A stretch of 64,000 nt of DNA from Neofusicoccum parvum. Its lineage: Eukaryota > Ascomycota > Dothideomycetes > Botryosphaeriales > Botryosphaeriaceae. The notes beneath the pieces were generated by a model, which did no database searches, had not been told where the DNA came from, and saw nothing but the letters and a program-made list of their open reading frames with translations. Below are positions 45,470-56,096 of the stretch, in pieces. The position numbers and the translations under genes were made by a program. The stretch lies in NCBI GenBank assembly GCA_020912385.1, contig CP087212.1:372001-436000 (forward strand). Direction: 5' to 3'. Position 1 is the first letter of the stretch. Every line of letters begins with the position of its first letter.

Positions 45470-45667
45470 AGCTGATAAGAGGTCGAATTTACCTAATCGG
45501 TACGCTAGCTCCTGCGTGAAATGCGGGGCTCTAGACGTTCCTTGAGCGTGAGGAAACCATGGCTATCTTGTCTTCCGCCTCTATGCGATGCTTTCACATG
45601 GCTGGTGCACTAAGAGAATGAGTAAGGGAAAGATTCGCTTTACGCCTTGGAGCTACCTGGAGACCTG

Positions 45668-47169
45668 CTACCTCATACCGAACCAAAGAGAGGGAGAGAA
45701 CAGCACCTTGAGCCGCCTCCCCATTTCTGCTTTCAATGCCGCGTGCTCATCTGCCGTTCTCGATGCGGCGTCGCGATTCTCTGCTGCCCTCCGCATCAGG
45801 TATGCCAGACACTCGCCCATGCTGCCCCAAGTCGAGCACTTGTAGACCTCCGGCGCCGCGTCGGGGCCCTTCTTCAATGCCAGCAACCCAAAGCTGAGCT
45901 CATCCGACATGCCATGGAGCTGCGCGAAAGTGACCGGCACCGTCGGCAGACCCACGCTCACCCGCTGCTGGTGCAACTCGTGAGCAGCCAGCACGCTGGC
46001 CTTGTTGTGGCCAGCCACGAGCAGATTCACAGCCGGGAAAGGCCGGCCGCCCTTGGCTCCGAACTCGCCGATCTCCTGCCTGAGCGCTCCCTGGGCGATG
46101 CTGTCGTAGGCGTCATCGGTCTGCCGCTTTGTGTCATGGATCAAGGACCGCTCGTCCGAGGCCAGGTAGGCCCCTCTCACCACCTTGAGGCCGAGCGTGA
46201 ACCCCTCGTCGACGGCGGCGGCCAGGTGCCGGGCCAGCGCGGCCGGCGTGCCCTTGAGGTAGGCCTGGTAGGTGTTGTAGACCAGCGCGTACCCGTCCTT
46301 GTTGTACCGCCGCATGAGCTCGAGCCCCACGCGCGCGATGCCGCGCTGGAAGTGCTGCGACTCGGCGTCGATCACGACGCGGGCCTTGCGGTCTCTGCAC
46401 TGCACGCAGATCTCGTCCAACGCGTCCATCATCTGCTGCCTCGGCAGGGATCCGGCGGTAAAGGCCTCGCACACCGATGGGCCAGCTCCGGTCAGCCTGG
46501 TGTACAGTCAATGCTCCGTTTGGGGAAGGGAAGGGGGTAAGAGCAGACGTACTTCACGGCCAGCTGATCACCTTCTCCCAGTAGATCAACGGTCTTTAGT
46601 GTTCCTTCTCGCCAGGCCTCGATGTTGTCACACAACTCTTTCGCTCCATCTTCTCGGTCCGCGACGCCCAACCCATGTTGTGTGTTCGTGCGATGGTCAA
46701 ACACGGTCTCCTTTGCGTAGGTGAGAATGGTGCCGCGGAATCCCATTTCTCTCAACTTTCGAGTTGTGGCTCGGGTCTCGTCTCCAGTTTCCCCGGCGCA
46801 GAACTGTTTGTAGAAGGTTCTCTTCAAGATCCAGTGGAGGAACGGATTACGGTCGACGCTTAATATGAAGCCCCTGCCGGGTTTGCAGAGTGCCGAGAGA
46901 ATGGACAGAGCCGGAGTGAGCAGATAGGGTTTTGATGATATGGTGTTGATGAAGGCTGATCTGAGCAGCATGCCAGTCGGCAGAGCCGAAAGCGGCGAGG
47001 GGGTGACATCTGCTGTGCTCTGCCTCTCGGCTTCCTTCGAACTCGAGTCAAATCGCTCGTTGTTCAGGCTGCTGCTTCTCAGGGTCGGCGCGATGGATGC
47101 CCTGCATCGTGAATTCCGGATCCTCAATGCCTTTGTGGTGGTTCTTCTTGCAAGGGATGAGTTGGCCAT
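45668..47169 (-). CDS. Proline (or hydroxyproline) dehydrogenase, mitochondrial, FAD-dependent
   Basis: Two exons (47169-46553, 46496-45668) give 481 residues. The N-terminus is a basic, Ser/Arg-rich presequence (SSLARRTTTKALRIRNSRCR). The catalytic domain shows GFRGTILTYAKE, VVIDAESQHFQRGI, ALVYNTYQAYLKGTP, LGLKVVRGAYLASDE and HELHQQR, as in eukaryotic PRODH. Splicing at GTACGT...CCAG joins LAVK to LTGAG. It oxidises proline to P5C at the inner mitochondrial membrane; the animal paralogue PRODH2 acts on trans-4-hydroxyproline. Sequence reading alone cannot separate the two, but the neighbouring aldolase and aminotransferase point to hydroxyproline. A TCGG-N8-CCGA element lies 145 bp upstream. 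Confidence 0.93.
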
Positions 47170-48391
47170 AGCTCAGTAGGACGCGGGGGGTACGGCGTGT
47201 CGTTAACTGCGGAGATGACGGCTTGTAGTAGCAATCGAGACACTAATTTATGAATGGACTCTTTTGAGTCTTATCGTGGTTCTTTGGGTAATTCATGTCA
47301 TGTGGTCGTACATCGGCTGGCTTTCCGACGCTGATTGCATCAAGACTGGATGATATGTGGGATGTCAACCCCTCACGGGGCTGATAGTCGACGGCAAATG
47401 GAGCCCCGCTCAGAAGAGGGGCCAATAAGATGTTTGCCTATGGCCCCATAGCTTTGCAGACATATTTTGGTAACTGAATGAACTTACCGATAATGGATCA
47501 ACTTTCCGCGGGCCATCTATGGAATTGCTATCCAGATCGGATGTAAGATTTTCGGTTCCGTTACACGGGGCTGAATCCGGCAAGAATCGTACGACCAGCC
47601 AATAAGCTGTAGGAGGAGATAGGACAAGGCGCAGTGTCGGCGCTGTCCCGACAGCATACCGGATCTGGTCCCCGCCACAGCATTCAAGTGACGATGTTTT
47701 CTTGGCTCAAGGAGGGGCACACTATTATTGAGTTGCACGTGGATTTGGGTTCCATTTTTGATCACATTGACAAAGTCCGACACCACAGTATGTTGCTGAA
47801 GCTTACAGCGAGCACAAACTTTACACCAATGCGTGAGAGATGAGATATTCGTCTGAATAGTGCGGATATGAATTACCATGAATTTGTGAACCGAGTGAAT
47901 GCTTCAGCACCCTATGGCCAGAAGTGATTTAAGTAAGATCAGTCTTGTCGGATGACTCACTAGTCCCTGCGGAAATTGTCGGTGGTGGCACCAGGCATGC
48001 CGCAGTTATCGAGATCACAGAGTCAAGACACGCTATGACATGTGTTACAACTGAAGAAGACATCTGACAAGACAAGGTAGTTCGGTGCGGGCATATCGAT
48101 GCTGCTCCTAAGCTGATCATTCTGTGCACTTTGATATCCTACCGACCACCGCTATCTTCAATAAGCCACTGAAACTTGGGAAATAGTGGGGGGACAGTAT
48201 TAAAATCACCATTTGTTCTCAAATATGAAAGAAAATTATCTAGTCAAAAGACGAGTAGAGCCTAAGGGACAAGGCCCAGCCCTGAAAAACAGTATTGGAG
48301 AGATCAACTTTGTACAAGACAATAAGACTTGACTGGCCTGATCAATTTTGTTTGCAATTGTCTAAGATGAGACTGGTATTTTGTCTGACTA
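47170..48391. other. Intergenic region, proline dehydrogenase promoter
   Basis: 1.2 kb with no recognisable gene; short open frames only. It holds one TCGG-N8-CCGA element near the dehydrogenase start and the AT-rich 3' flank of the aminotransferase gene. Confidence 0.5.
47314..47327. promoter_or_regulatory. CGG-N8-CCG site upstream of the proline dehydrogenase gene
   Basis: CGGCTGGCTTTCCG flanked by T and A (TCGG-N8-CCGA), 145 bp before the ATG. Confidence 0.55.
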
Positions 48392-49711
48392 CTAAACTGT
48401 ACGGACGACATTATCCAGTGCTTTGGCAACGTACGTCACATTTCCATCATTGAGTCCTGCGATAGAGATCCTCGAAGTGTCGGCCATGTAGATGTGATGC
48501 TTTTCTGCAAAATAAGTCAGCAATAGCACTATCGATTTAAAGAACCGCTGCTAACCTTCAAGCTGCGCGACTTGAGAGCGACTGATTCCTGTGTACCCGA
48601 ACATGCCGCTCTGCTTGATGATATGAGTCCAGTCACCCGGGGTCTCCAGTTTTACCAATTCGTCATAGAGCTTCTTTCGCATGGACTGAATTCGGCCTGA
48701 CATGGTGATCAGATCCTGAGCCCACTGCTTTGCGATTGCAGGTTTCTCGAGAACGGTGGCTGCGATCCGAGCGCCATACGCGGGAGGGTTTGACACTGTC
48801 GAGCGCTGCACATTCTCCAGGATGGAATGCATGGTTCGGGCTATCTCTGCAGATGCCGTCACGAAAAGAACGAGACCAACTCTTTCGCCGTAGAGGCCCA
48901 TGTTCTTCGCAAAGGACATGCAGACAGCGGCCTCGAGAGCCAGATCTTCCAAAAAGTAGCGGATGGCCCATGCGTCTTCATCCACCGAGCCCGAGTTGAA
49001 GCCCAGGTATGCTGAATCAAAGATGGGAAAGATGCGTTTCTCCTTGATTACCGTTGCAATCTGCTTCCACTGGTCGCGTGAAGGATCGCAGCCCGTCGGG
49101 TTGTGGGCGCAAGCGTGCAAGACGACGGCGGAGTGGTCATCTGCTGACCGGAGGGCATTGATGTAGCCCTCGAAATCGAAGGATCTGTCCTTGTAGTACG
49201 GCAACTTTTTCACGTGGTAACCCAAAGAGCTGAACAACAAGTCATGGTTCGACCATGTCGGGTCGGTAATGTAGACAGTCTCGACGCCTGTCTTGGCTTT
49301 CTTGAGAGCAAGGCCAGCGAGAAGAAGTGACCCGGTCCCTGAAAGCGCCTGGCAGGTAGCCACCTTTTGAGATTATTAGAATGCGTTTTGGGTATCATGC
49401 ATTTCAGCACTTACTCGCTGCTCTTTCAATGCGTCTGATCCGCGCAGAACCAGCTTTGTGGCTTGCTCCCTGAAGGCAGCCAACCCAGCGATTGGAAGGT
49501 ACTCATGCCCACAATCGCCAATCTCTTCCTTCGCTGCCTTGACGGATGGTAACACCCATGGCTGCCCGCGCTCGTCCCGATACGTCCCTTGGCCAAGATT
49601 AACTTTGTTCGGATTCTGATCTGCAAGGTATCGTTTCGTCACTTCGAAGATGGCGTCCGGCGGTATGTACTCCGCAGAGTCGAATGCCGACGTTTGTTGA
49701 ACAGACCCCAT
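48392..49711 (-). CDS. Aspartate aminotransferase (cytosolic type)
   Basis: Three exons (49711-49415, 49363-48556, 48504-48392) give 405 residues. Family marks are VNLGQGTYRDERGQPWVLP, YLPIAGLAAFREQATKLV, CQALSGTGSLLLAG, HACAHNPTGCDP, DSAYLGFNSG, and the PLP-binding SFAKNMGLYGERVG with Lys near residue 252. The C-terminal exon gives HHIYMADTSRISIAGLN, restored by the GTTAGC...TGCAG intron. No mitochondrial presequence is visible. It moves amino groups between aspartate/oxaloacetate and glutamate/2-oxoglutarate. In animals this enzyme also transaminates 4-hydroxyglutamate to 4-hydroxy-2-oxoglutarate, which fits its place at the end of this cluster. Two TCGG...CCGA elements lie within 190 bp upstream. 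Confidence 0.93.
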
Positions 49712-50369
49712 TGCAACTGAGTGACGATGTGTGAAGACGAGTGTGATTATAAAATGAGAAAAATACTGCGGCGGGCTTCAATATATTCGGGCTTCTACTG
49801 GGTCGCGGGCTTGCATATGTTGTCCAAGAAGAGTCCAAAGTGCCTCTCGGCCAGATCGGGTAGACAGCCGAAGTAGCCGCTTCGGCTACTGTTCCCGATG
49901 TGGAGCTCCATCACCTACGTATTCCGCATATGCGCCAAGAATTGGATCAGATGCCGTCTTGTATAGTAAGTAAACCGGTTTTCTGGCAGAGAACGGGAAA
50001 CAGAACAGCAATCAGGGCCAGTAATTTCAATACGATCCCGGGCGGATGGTAGCTTGTGGCAGGCAAACAAGCAAACATGGCAATTGCAAAGCCAGAGCCA
50101 GACTCCACGACCCTCTTTGACGGTTAAACCCAGCCTTGTCGGTAATAGTCAGCCTTCTCGGTAACTCTGGGGGTATCCAGATAAGGAAAGACCCAAATGT
50201 ACTGCAACAAAAAAAACCTCTGGTTTACCGGAACACCGATCCCCAAGATGACCGTTCTCCGACCGTCATGTAATGCCAACGCTGATGCTTGTGCAATTAT
50301 TTCCCTGTCCATGTAGCCCGAACTCATTCAAGAGAGCTCCTGGTTGTGTGCTCCCAGTCAAATATCCCT
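49712..50369. promoter_or_regulatory. Aminotransferase promoter and MED21 3' flank
   Basis: 658 bp with no gene. Near 49857-49898 it packs a TCGG-N8-CCGA site, a CCGAAG/CTTCGG inverted repeat and a TCGG-N9-CCGA site. Confidence 0.45.
49857..49870. promoter_or_regulatory. CGG-N8-CCG site upstream of the aminotransferase gene
   Basis: CGGGTAGACAGCCG flanked by T and A (TCGG-N8-CCGA), 146 bp before the ATG. A TCGG-N9-CCGA follows at 49882-49898. Confidence 0.55.
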
Positions 50370-50906
50370 TCAAGGCCTGCGTGTCTTCATAATGCGCTCG
50401 TCTAGCAGACCAAGCAGCCTATCCTTTTCCTGCTTAGCCTCCTGCAGCTTCTGCCCCTCCTCGCGCAGCTCGCGATCCAGCTCCTCCAGGCGCGCCATCT
50501 GCTGCTGCTCGCTGAACCCAATACCGGGCAACCTGTCCGCCAGCGCATTGATGCGCGCCATGTTCATGATGATGTCCGACGCGATCTCGTGCTGGGTGAC
50601 GGCAAAGTCGGGGTCTGGGGGCGGAGAGCGCGGGCGATCGCCGTTGCCGTTGTTGGCACCGCCTGGCTGGCTGTCGTTCGCGGGGCCGTTCTCACCGGCG
50701 CCTCCGGGCTGGTTCTGGTCGCGATCGGCGTCGTGGGGCTGGCCGGGGATGTCGGCGTAGGGATGGCGGGTGTTGGTGTACATGACGCCGGCGTACATCT
50801 GCTGCACGAGCTGCTGAAGTTAACATCTTTCTGTAGGGATGTGTGGAAGGGCCTTGCGCCTCACGGTGTCGAGCGCCTGCTGGAGCTGCGTGAGGATGTC
50901 CGCCAT
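50370..50906 (-). CDS. MED21: Mediator complex subunit 21 (Srb7)
   Basis: Two exons (50906-50865, 50813-50370) give 161 residues. The start MADILTQLQQALDT followed by QLVQQMYAGVMYT is the conserved N-terminal helix of Med21. A Pro/Gly/Asn-rich loop follows (residues 35-75), then DFAVTQHEIASDIIMNMARINALADRLPG and a coiled coil rich in Glu/Arg (QQMARLEELDRELREEGQ) that pairs with Med7. The 51-nt intron (GTGAGG...TTCAG) separates the 14-codon first exon. It acts in the middle module of Mediator for RNA polymerase II. It is divergent from RRG7 with a 326-bp shared promoter. Confidence 0.9.
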
Positions 50907-51232
50907 GGTTGCGGGGACCGGCGACGGTCGGCGGAGGAGATGGAGTGAGGACCGCGTCAAAACGGAGGGTCGCCGGCGGGCAATCGCGGTCGAGATGGAG
51001 GAGCAAGATGTGGAAGAGGCCACGGCTGGAAGCTCAAGCTCGAGCTCGGAAGATCGGCGTTTCGGTCCCTGCACGCAGCTGCAGGCACTTTTCTGCCACC
51101 ATCTGCGTCATCAACCATTCCCGAAGCCATTGAGGATGCCAGATTGCTCAACACGCTGAGTCTGGCCTATGCCATGAGAGCTATGGGTCTCTATTCTGAT
51201 TCGACGTCGTCAATACACCCCCCGTCTCTACG
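50907..51232. promoter_or_regulatory. Shared promoter of MED21 and RRG7
   Basis: 326 bp between the two divergent start codons. GC-rich near MED21; no TATA box seen. Confidence 0.5.
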
Positions 51233-52114
51233 ATGACCTCAATGCTTCGCCGCTGCTTCAGGCCGTCGCTCCTCCGGCTTTCGCTCCCCCCCATACGCGC
51301 CTCCTCCAGCAAGCCTCCCCGCTCAATCGACCCCATAATAGCTCCCGGCTCTGAGAATCACCACGATCTCCCCTCCTTCCTCGCCTACGCCTCGCGCGTT
51401 AGTCTCGCGCCCGACCGCACCGTCTACATCGGCACGCACTACGAGTACACCGTCGCCGCGACACTCAAGCGTCTAGGCTTCCAACTCACCCGCACCGGGC
51501 GCGCCTCCGACTTCGGCATCGACCTGCTTGGGTCATGGGCGCTCCCGGTCCCTGCCGACGCGTCGCCGCGACCGCTTCCGTTGCGCGTTCTGATACAATG
51601 CAAAGCTAGCAATAAGATACTGAGCCCGAAGCATGTGAGGGAGCTGGAAGGCGCGTTTACCGGTGCGCCGGCGCAGTGGAGGGAGGAGGATTTCCTGGGG
51701 CTGCTAGCGACGACGAACAAGGCGACAAAGGGCGTTATGGACGCGCTGGGGAGGAGTCGCTGGCCGATGGGCTTCTTGAAGGTGGATCCGGATGGGCGGG
51801 TGGAACAATTTCTCTGGAACGCGAGTGCTAGGGCAAGAGGGTTAGAGGGTCTGGGAGTTACATTGAGGTATATGCCGGCAGAGAAAGATGCGGGAGGGGA
51901 GGTTAAGTCGGATATAGCGTTGACATGGCAAGGGAAGCCTCTACCATGTGTCGAGCTCAAGGACGAAGCTGCCGCCCTGCCGGCACTGCATATGGAAGCT
52001 GCGGATACCATAGAACAGCCCTCGCCTGAACCTGTGGTGGAGGAAGAGAAACCGCAGAAGAAGAAGCGCGGTAGACCAAGAAAGAAGAAGGAAAATGGCG
52101 AGGATGCAGCCTGA
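51233..52114 (+). CDS. RRG7: RRG7-like mitochondrial protein with a PD-(D/E)XK nuclease-type fold
   Basis: A single exon of 293 residues. The N-terminus (MTSMLRRCFRPSLLRLSL) is an arginine-rich mitochondrial presequence. The core reads GTHYEYTVAATLKRLGFQL, then SDFGIDLLGSW, then RVLIQCKAS. The spacing of E, D and QxK is that of restriction-endonuclease-like (Mrr-type) folds, as in the Required-for-Respiratory-Growth 7 family. PAQWREEDFLGLLAT and RWPMGFLKV follow. The last 20 residues contain KKKRGRPRKKK, a typical AT-hook, which may bind AT-rich mitochondrial DNA (inference). The molecular activity of yeast Rrg7 is not known. Confidence 0.85.
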   Translation: MTSMLRRCFRPSLLRLSLPPIRASSSKPPRSIDPIIAPGSENHHDLPSFLAYASRVSLAPDRTVYIGTHYEYTVAATLKRLGFQLTRTGRASDFGIDLLGSWALPVPADASPRPLPLRVLIQCKASNKILSPKHVRELEGAFTGAPAQWREEDFLGLLATTNKATKGVMDALGRSRWPMGFLKVDPDGRVEQFLWNASARARGLEGLGVTLRYMPAEKDAGGEVKSDIALTWQGKPLPCVELKDEAAALPALHMEAADTIEQPSPEPVVEEEKPQKKKRGRPRKKKENGEDAA

Positions 52115-52350
52115 GTTGAGTGCTCGAGTTCCTTGATTTACATTGCTTAGAGATGATTTTGATGCGTATATACCCCACTCGAATATATCTGCCATCAAAA
52201 AGCAGTCACAAACTAGGTGTGGTACGGAAAGAAAGAAAGTGAGTGCCTGAGGCAGGAGCGCGAGCGGCAACAATTAAACGCCAGCCGTAGCCGTCGCATC
52301 GTCGCGTCTTCCGCGAACGCGGCTCGCGCCCACAACCACAATAAGCTAAA

Positions 52351-55300
52351 ATGGCGACCATCAAGGCTATCGAGGGCCGCTCTGTGGGTTCCACGCGTCG
52401 CATTCCTTCGTACACCCATCTGCTAACACTCGGAACCCCAGGTACATCAAATTCAATCTGGGCAAGTCATCGTTGACCTCTGCTCTGTCGTTAAAGAGCT
52501 GGTCGAGAACAGCTTGGATGCCGGCGCTACCTCGATAGGCAGGTCACGAGCATGCATGGGCTTTACATTTGCGTACTAATGCGCCAGTCCAGATGTGAGA
52601 TTCAAGAACTATGGCCTCGACTCGATCGAGGTGCAGGACAATGGCCACGGAATCGCGCCCGACGACTACGAGACCATCGGTGCGCAACTCCCCGAGGAAC
52701 CGTAGACGTGCTGCGCTAATGCGTCTTCGCAGCATTGAAACACTACACTTCGAAGCTCTCAACCTACAATGACTTGTCTTCCTTGCAGACCTTCGGCTTT
52801 CGCGGCGAAGCCCTGTCCTCGCTTTGCGCCCTCTCCCACTTCCACATCCTCACTGCCCGCGCCAGCGATGGGCCGAAGGGCACGCGCCTGGATTTCGAAC
52901 CATCGGGTAAGCTTAAAGGGACCTCCGTCGTGGCGAGCCAGAAAGGTACAACGGTGGCGGTGGAGAATCTATTCTACAATCTACCGGTTAGAAGGCGTGA
53001 GCTGGATAAGAATATCAAGAGAGAGTACGGCAAAGTGCTGGGTCTGCTCCACGCGTACGCCTGTATCAGTGTCGGTGTAAGGTTCGCTGTAAGCAGCCAG
53101 ACTGCTCAAGGGTACGGATCTCATAAAATGCCTGTAAGGCCAGATGCTAACTGCCCGTCAGGAAGAAGACCACTGTCTTCTCGACTAAGCCCAACCCCAC
53201 CACGCGAGAGAACATTGCCAATGTGTACGGCGCGAAGACGCTACTCGCCCTAATCCCACTCGATCTTACCCTCGAGATGACACCAACCACTGTAGGAACA
53301 CAGAACGCAAAGAACTGGAGCACCCAGGATGATGCGAGTTCTCGAGAAGTTCGCATCCAAGGTCACATATCCCGCCCGGTTTTCGGCGAGGGAAGGCAGA
53401 CTCCAGATCGCCAGATGTTTTTCGTCAACTCAAGACCCTGCGCTCTGCCTCAAGTTTCGAAGGCTGTTAACGAAGTGTACAAGTCCTACAACGTGACGCA
53501 ATCCCCGTTCATTTTTGCGAACCTGGTTATGGACACCGGTGCATATGATGTCAATGTCTCGCCTGACAAGCGGACTATTCTGTTACACGACCAGACGGCC
53601 CTATTGGAGGCCCTCAAAGGAGCGTTGATCCAGCTGTTCGAGGAGCATGACCAGACCGTTCCACAAGCACAGCTGGGTGCGAAGAAGCTCTCTCAGTTCA
53701 AGCCTTTGAGCTTTATGAAGAAATCATCCACAGCATCCCCTACTCGAGACTCGGATAGTGCAGGCGACGCCCCTGACGCAAGAAGCGACGATGAAGAGTC
53801 AAACGCAATATCGAGTTCTTCCAATACACAGGACAGAGGTGGTCAGTCCACCAGCCTGATACAGCAATTTGTTGGCAGAGATTCAACGAGTCGAAGTCAG
53901 CTGCCAGCGCAAGCTCCAGCCCGGCAGAAGAGCGACGAGGTCTCAAAAGAGAAGCAAAAGCTTGCCAGATTTCTGGCGAAGGGTGATAAAGAGGATGGTG
54001 GACAGCGCACTTCTGAGGAATCAGGCGATACGAAAGGAGACCTGTGGTCTACTCCGCAGATTCCCGCCATTCCCCGTGCAGTGCAAGATTTCAACGACCG
54101 CATCGCAAGTCAGGAAGCCAAGACAGCGCATAAAAGACTCCAGGAACCTTCTTCACAAACATCAGAAGGGGACGAACAAGAGCCGAGTATTTCAATCATC
54201 AAGACTTCGTCACAGAAGAATTCTCCAGGCCCGATCCAGAACGCCTTTGATCGTATGCGACCAAAACGAGCCCCCACGGAAACAGCTACGATTACCATTG
54301 GCGACAAAACTACCACTATGACCATCGGCACCCCTGAGGCGAAACGCCGCAGGATTCACACCCCGAAGTATGACCTAAAGGGTGGGTTGTTACCGTCGCC
54401 GGGGAAAAATTCTGGATTCGTGAGCAGCCTGCGGCTGTTCACTGCCCCGGGTATGGACATGACTGGAACAGAGAATGACGGAATAGAAGATGATGAGGCC
54501 GAATCTGAGGTCGAGAGCCAAGATGAACGGAACGCAGCTGAAGGTGTGGAGGAGCCCGACTCTTCTGCGCCGGACCAAACTAAGGAGGGATCGAGTGATG
54601 TTGAGATGGCTGAGTCTGGCGATGATGCCTCTGACAGAGACGCCGAGGAGGCTTTAGCCTCAGCCGAAGAGAAGGATTCAGATGAAGCTGTGCCTGAGGA
54701 AGATGAAGCTGGTGCTGGTGATGGCGAAAATGCTGAGCAGCTTCCTCGCGAGGACTCACCTTTATTCGTGCAGCAAGATGAAGATTCCGATGAGGAATAT
54801 CTAGATGAAGATGAGAAGAAAGCACGGGAGGAAACCCGTGTCGCGGAGATTATTGCGAAGGCAGAAGAGACGGCAACCCGACCTACACAGGACAATCTGA
54901 AACGTGCTACTAATATCCTGAAGGGAAATGCAAAGAGGGCATCGACTTTGCAATTGGTCCAGTACCTGGAGACATCAGTCTTGAAGATTGAGCGCACTCT
55001 AACACAACTCGGCGAGCGGCTTCAAGCTTACCCAAGGGAGGCCGAGGAAGACGGAGAGTTTTCGAGCAGCAAGACTGACCAGACACCTGAGGAACGGCTA
55101 TCCTTGACCGTTTCAAAGTCTGACTTTGGCAGGATGCGCATCATCGGCCAATTCAATCTCGGTTTCATTCTCGCAGTCCGTCCTGCTTCCTCCACTCTTT
55201 CAACAACTCAGAGGCCTACACAAGCGCCTACACCACCGGCCGCCATCTCCCATGCAGATGAGCTCTTTATTATCGACCAGCATGCCTCAGACGAGAAGAT

Positions 55301-55889
55301 CAACTTCGAGCGCCTCACCAACACCACCATTCTCGCACCCCAACGCCTCGTTCATCCCCATACCCTCGATCTCACAGCCATTGAAGAAGAGATCATCCTC
55401 TCCCACCCCTCCGCTTTCGCCGCCAATGGCTTCCAGCTCACTACCGACACCAGCGGCGATGCCCCTGTCGGAAAGCGCTGCAGCCTTCTCGGCCTGCCCG
55501 TCAGCAAGGAAACCACCTTCACCGTCTCGGACCTTGAAGAGCTGGTCGCCCTGCTTAGCGAGTCTTCGTTCTCCCCTGAGAAGGAATCGAGCATCCCGCG
55601 CCCAGGCAAAGTGCGGAAAATGCTAGCGATGCGGGCGTGCAGGAGCAGCATTATGATCGGGAAGACGCTGACCAAGCGTCAGATGGAGAAGGTAGTGCGG
55701 GAGATGGGTGACATCGACAAACCGTGGAACTGTCCGCATGGGCGCCCGACAATGCGGCATTTGGCGACGTTGGGGGATTGGGAGGGGTGGAAAGAGGGTG
55801 ATGGAATTGTCGGTTTAGAAGAGGAGAGGAGGGAGGCTAAGGCGGATTGGGCCGCCTTTATGAAGGGGGATAGAAGTGGGACGAAGTGA
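52351..55889 (+). CDS. PMS1: DNA mismatch-repair protein PMS1 (MutL homologue, PMS2 type)
   Basis: Five exons (52351-52383, 52442-52538, 52593-52679, 52733-53111, 53162-55889) give 1107 residues. N-terminal GHKL ATPase marks are [35 protein letters not shown] and RRRELDKN. About 350 residues of Ser/Glu-rich linker follow, very acidic near 54480-54850. The C-terminal dimerisation/endonuclease domain carries [12 protein letters not shown] (metal-binding DQHAx2Ex4E), ACRSSIMIG and CPHGRP, so nuclease activity should be intact. It forms MutL-alpha with Mlh1. Intron 2 is best read as GC-AG (ATAG/GCAGGT ... CCAG/ATGTG), giving [10 protein letters not shown]; a GT donor five bases on would insert three extra residues. 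Confidence 0.95.
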
Positions 55890-56096
55890 GAAACTGATGT
55901 GAGTACGCTTTCGCGAGGTATGAGAGAAAACACGCTTTGAGTGGTCTTATACTTTCGGAAAAGAGTAAGAGGACGGGAGTAAAATTCTTTGTGAAGGTTT
56001 AATACCACCATAATAACTAAAGAAACAGCGTCGATTATTACACACTTGCGAGATACCACACAACTTGTACTGTAGATGAAATAAAAAACTTCCTCG

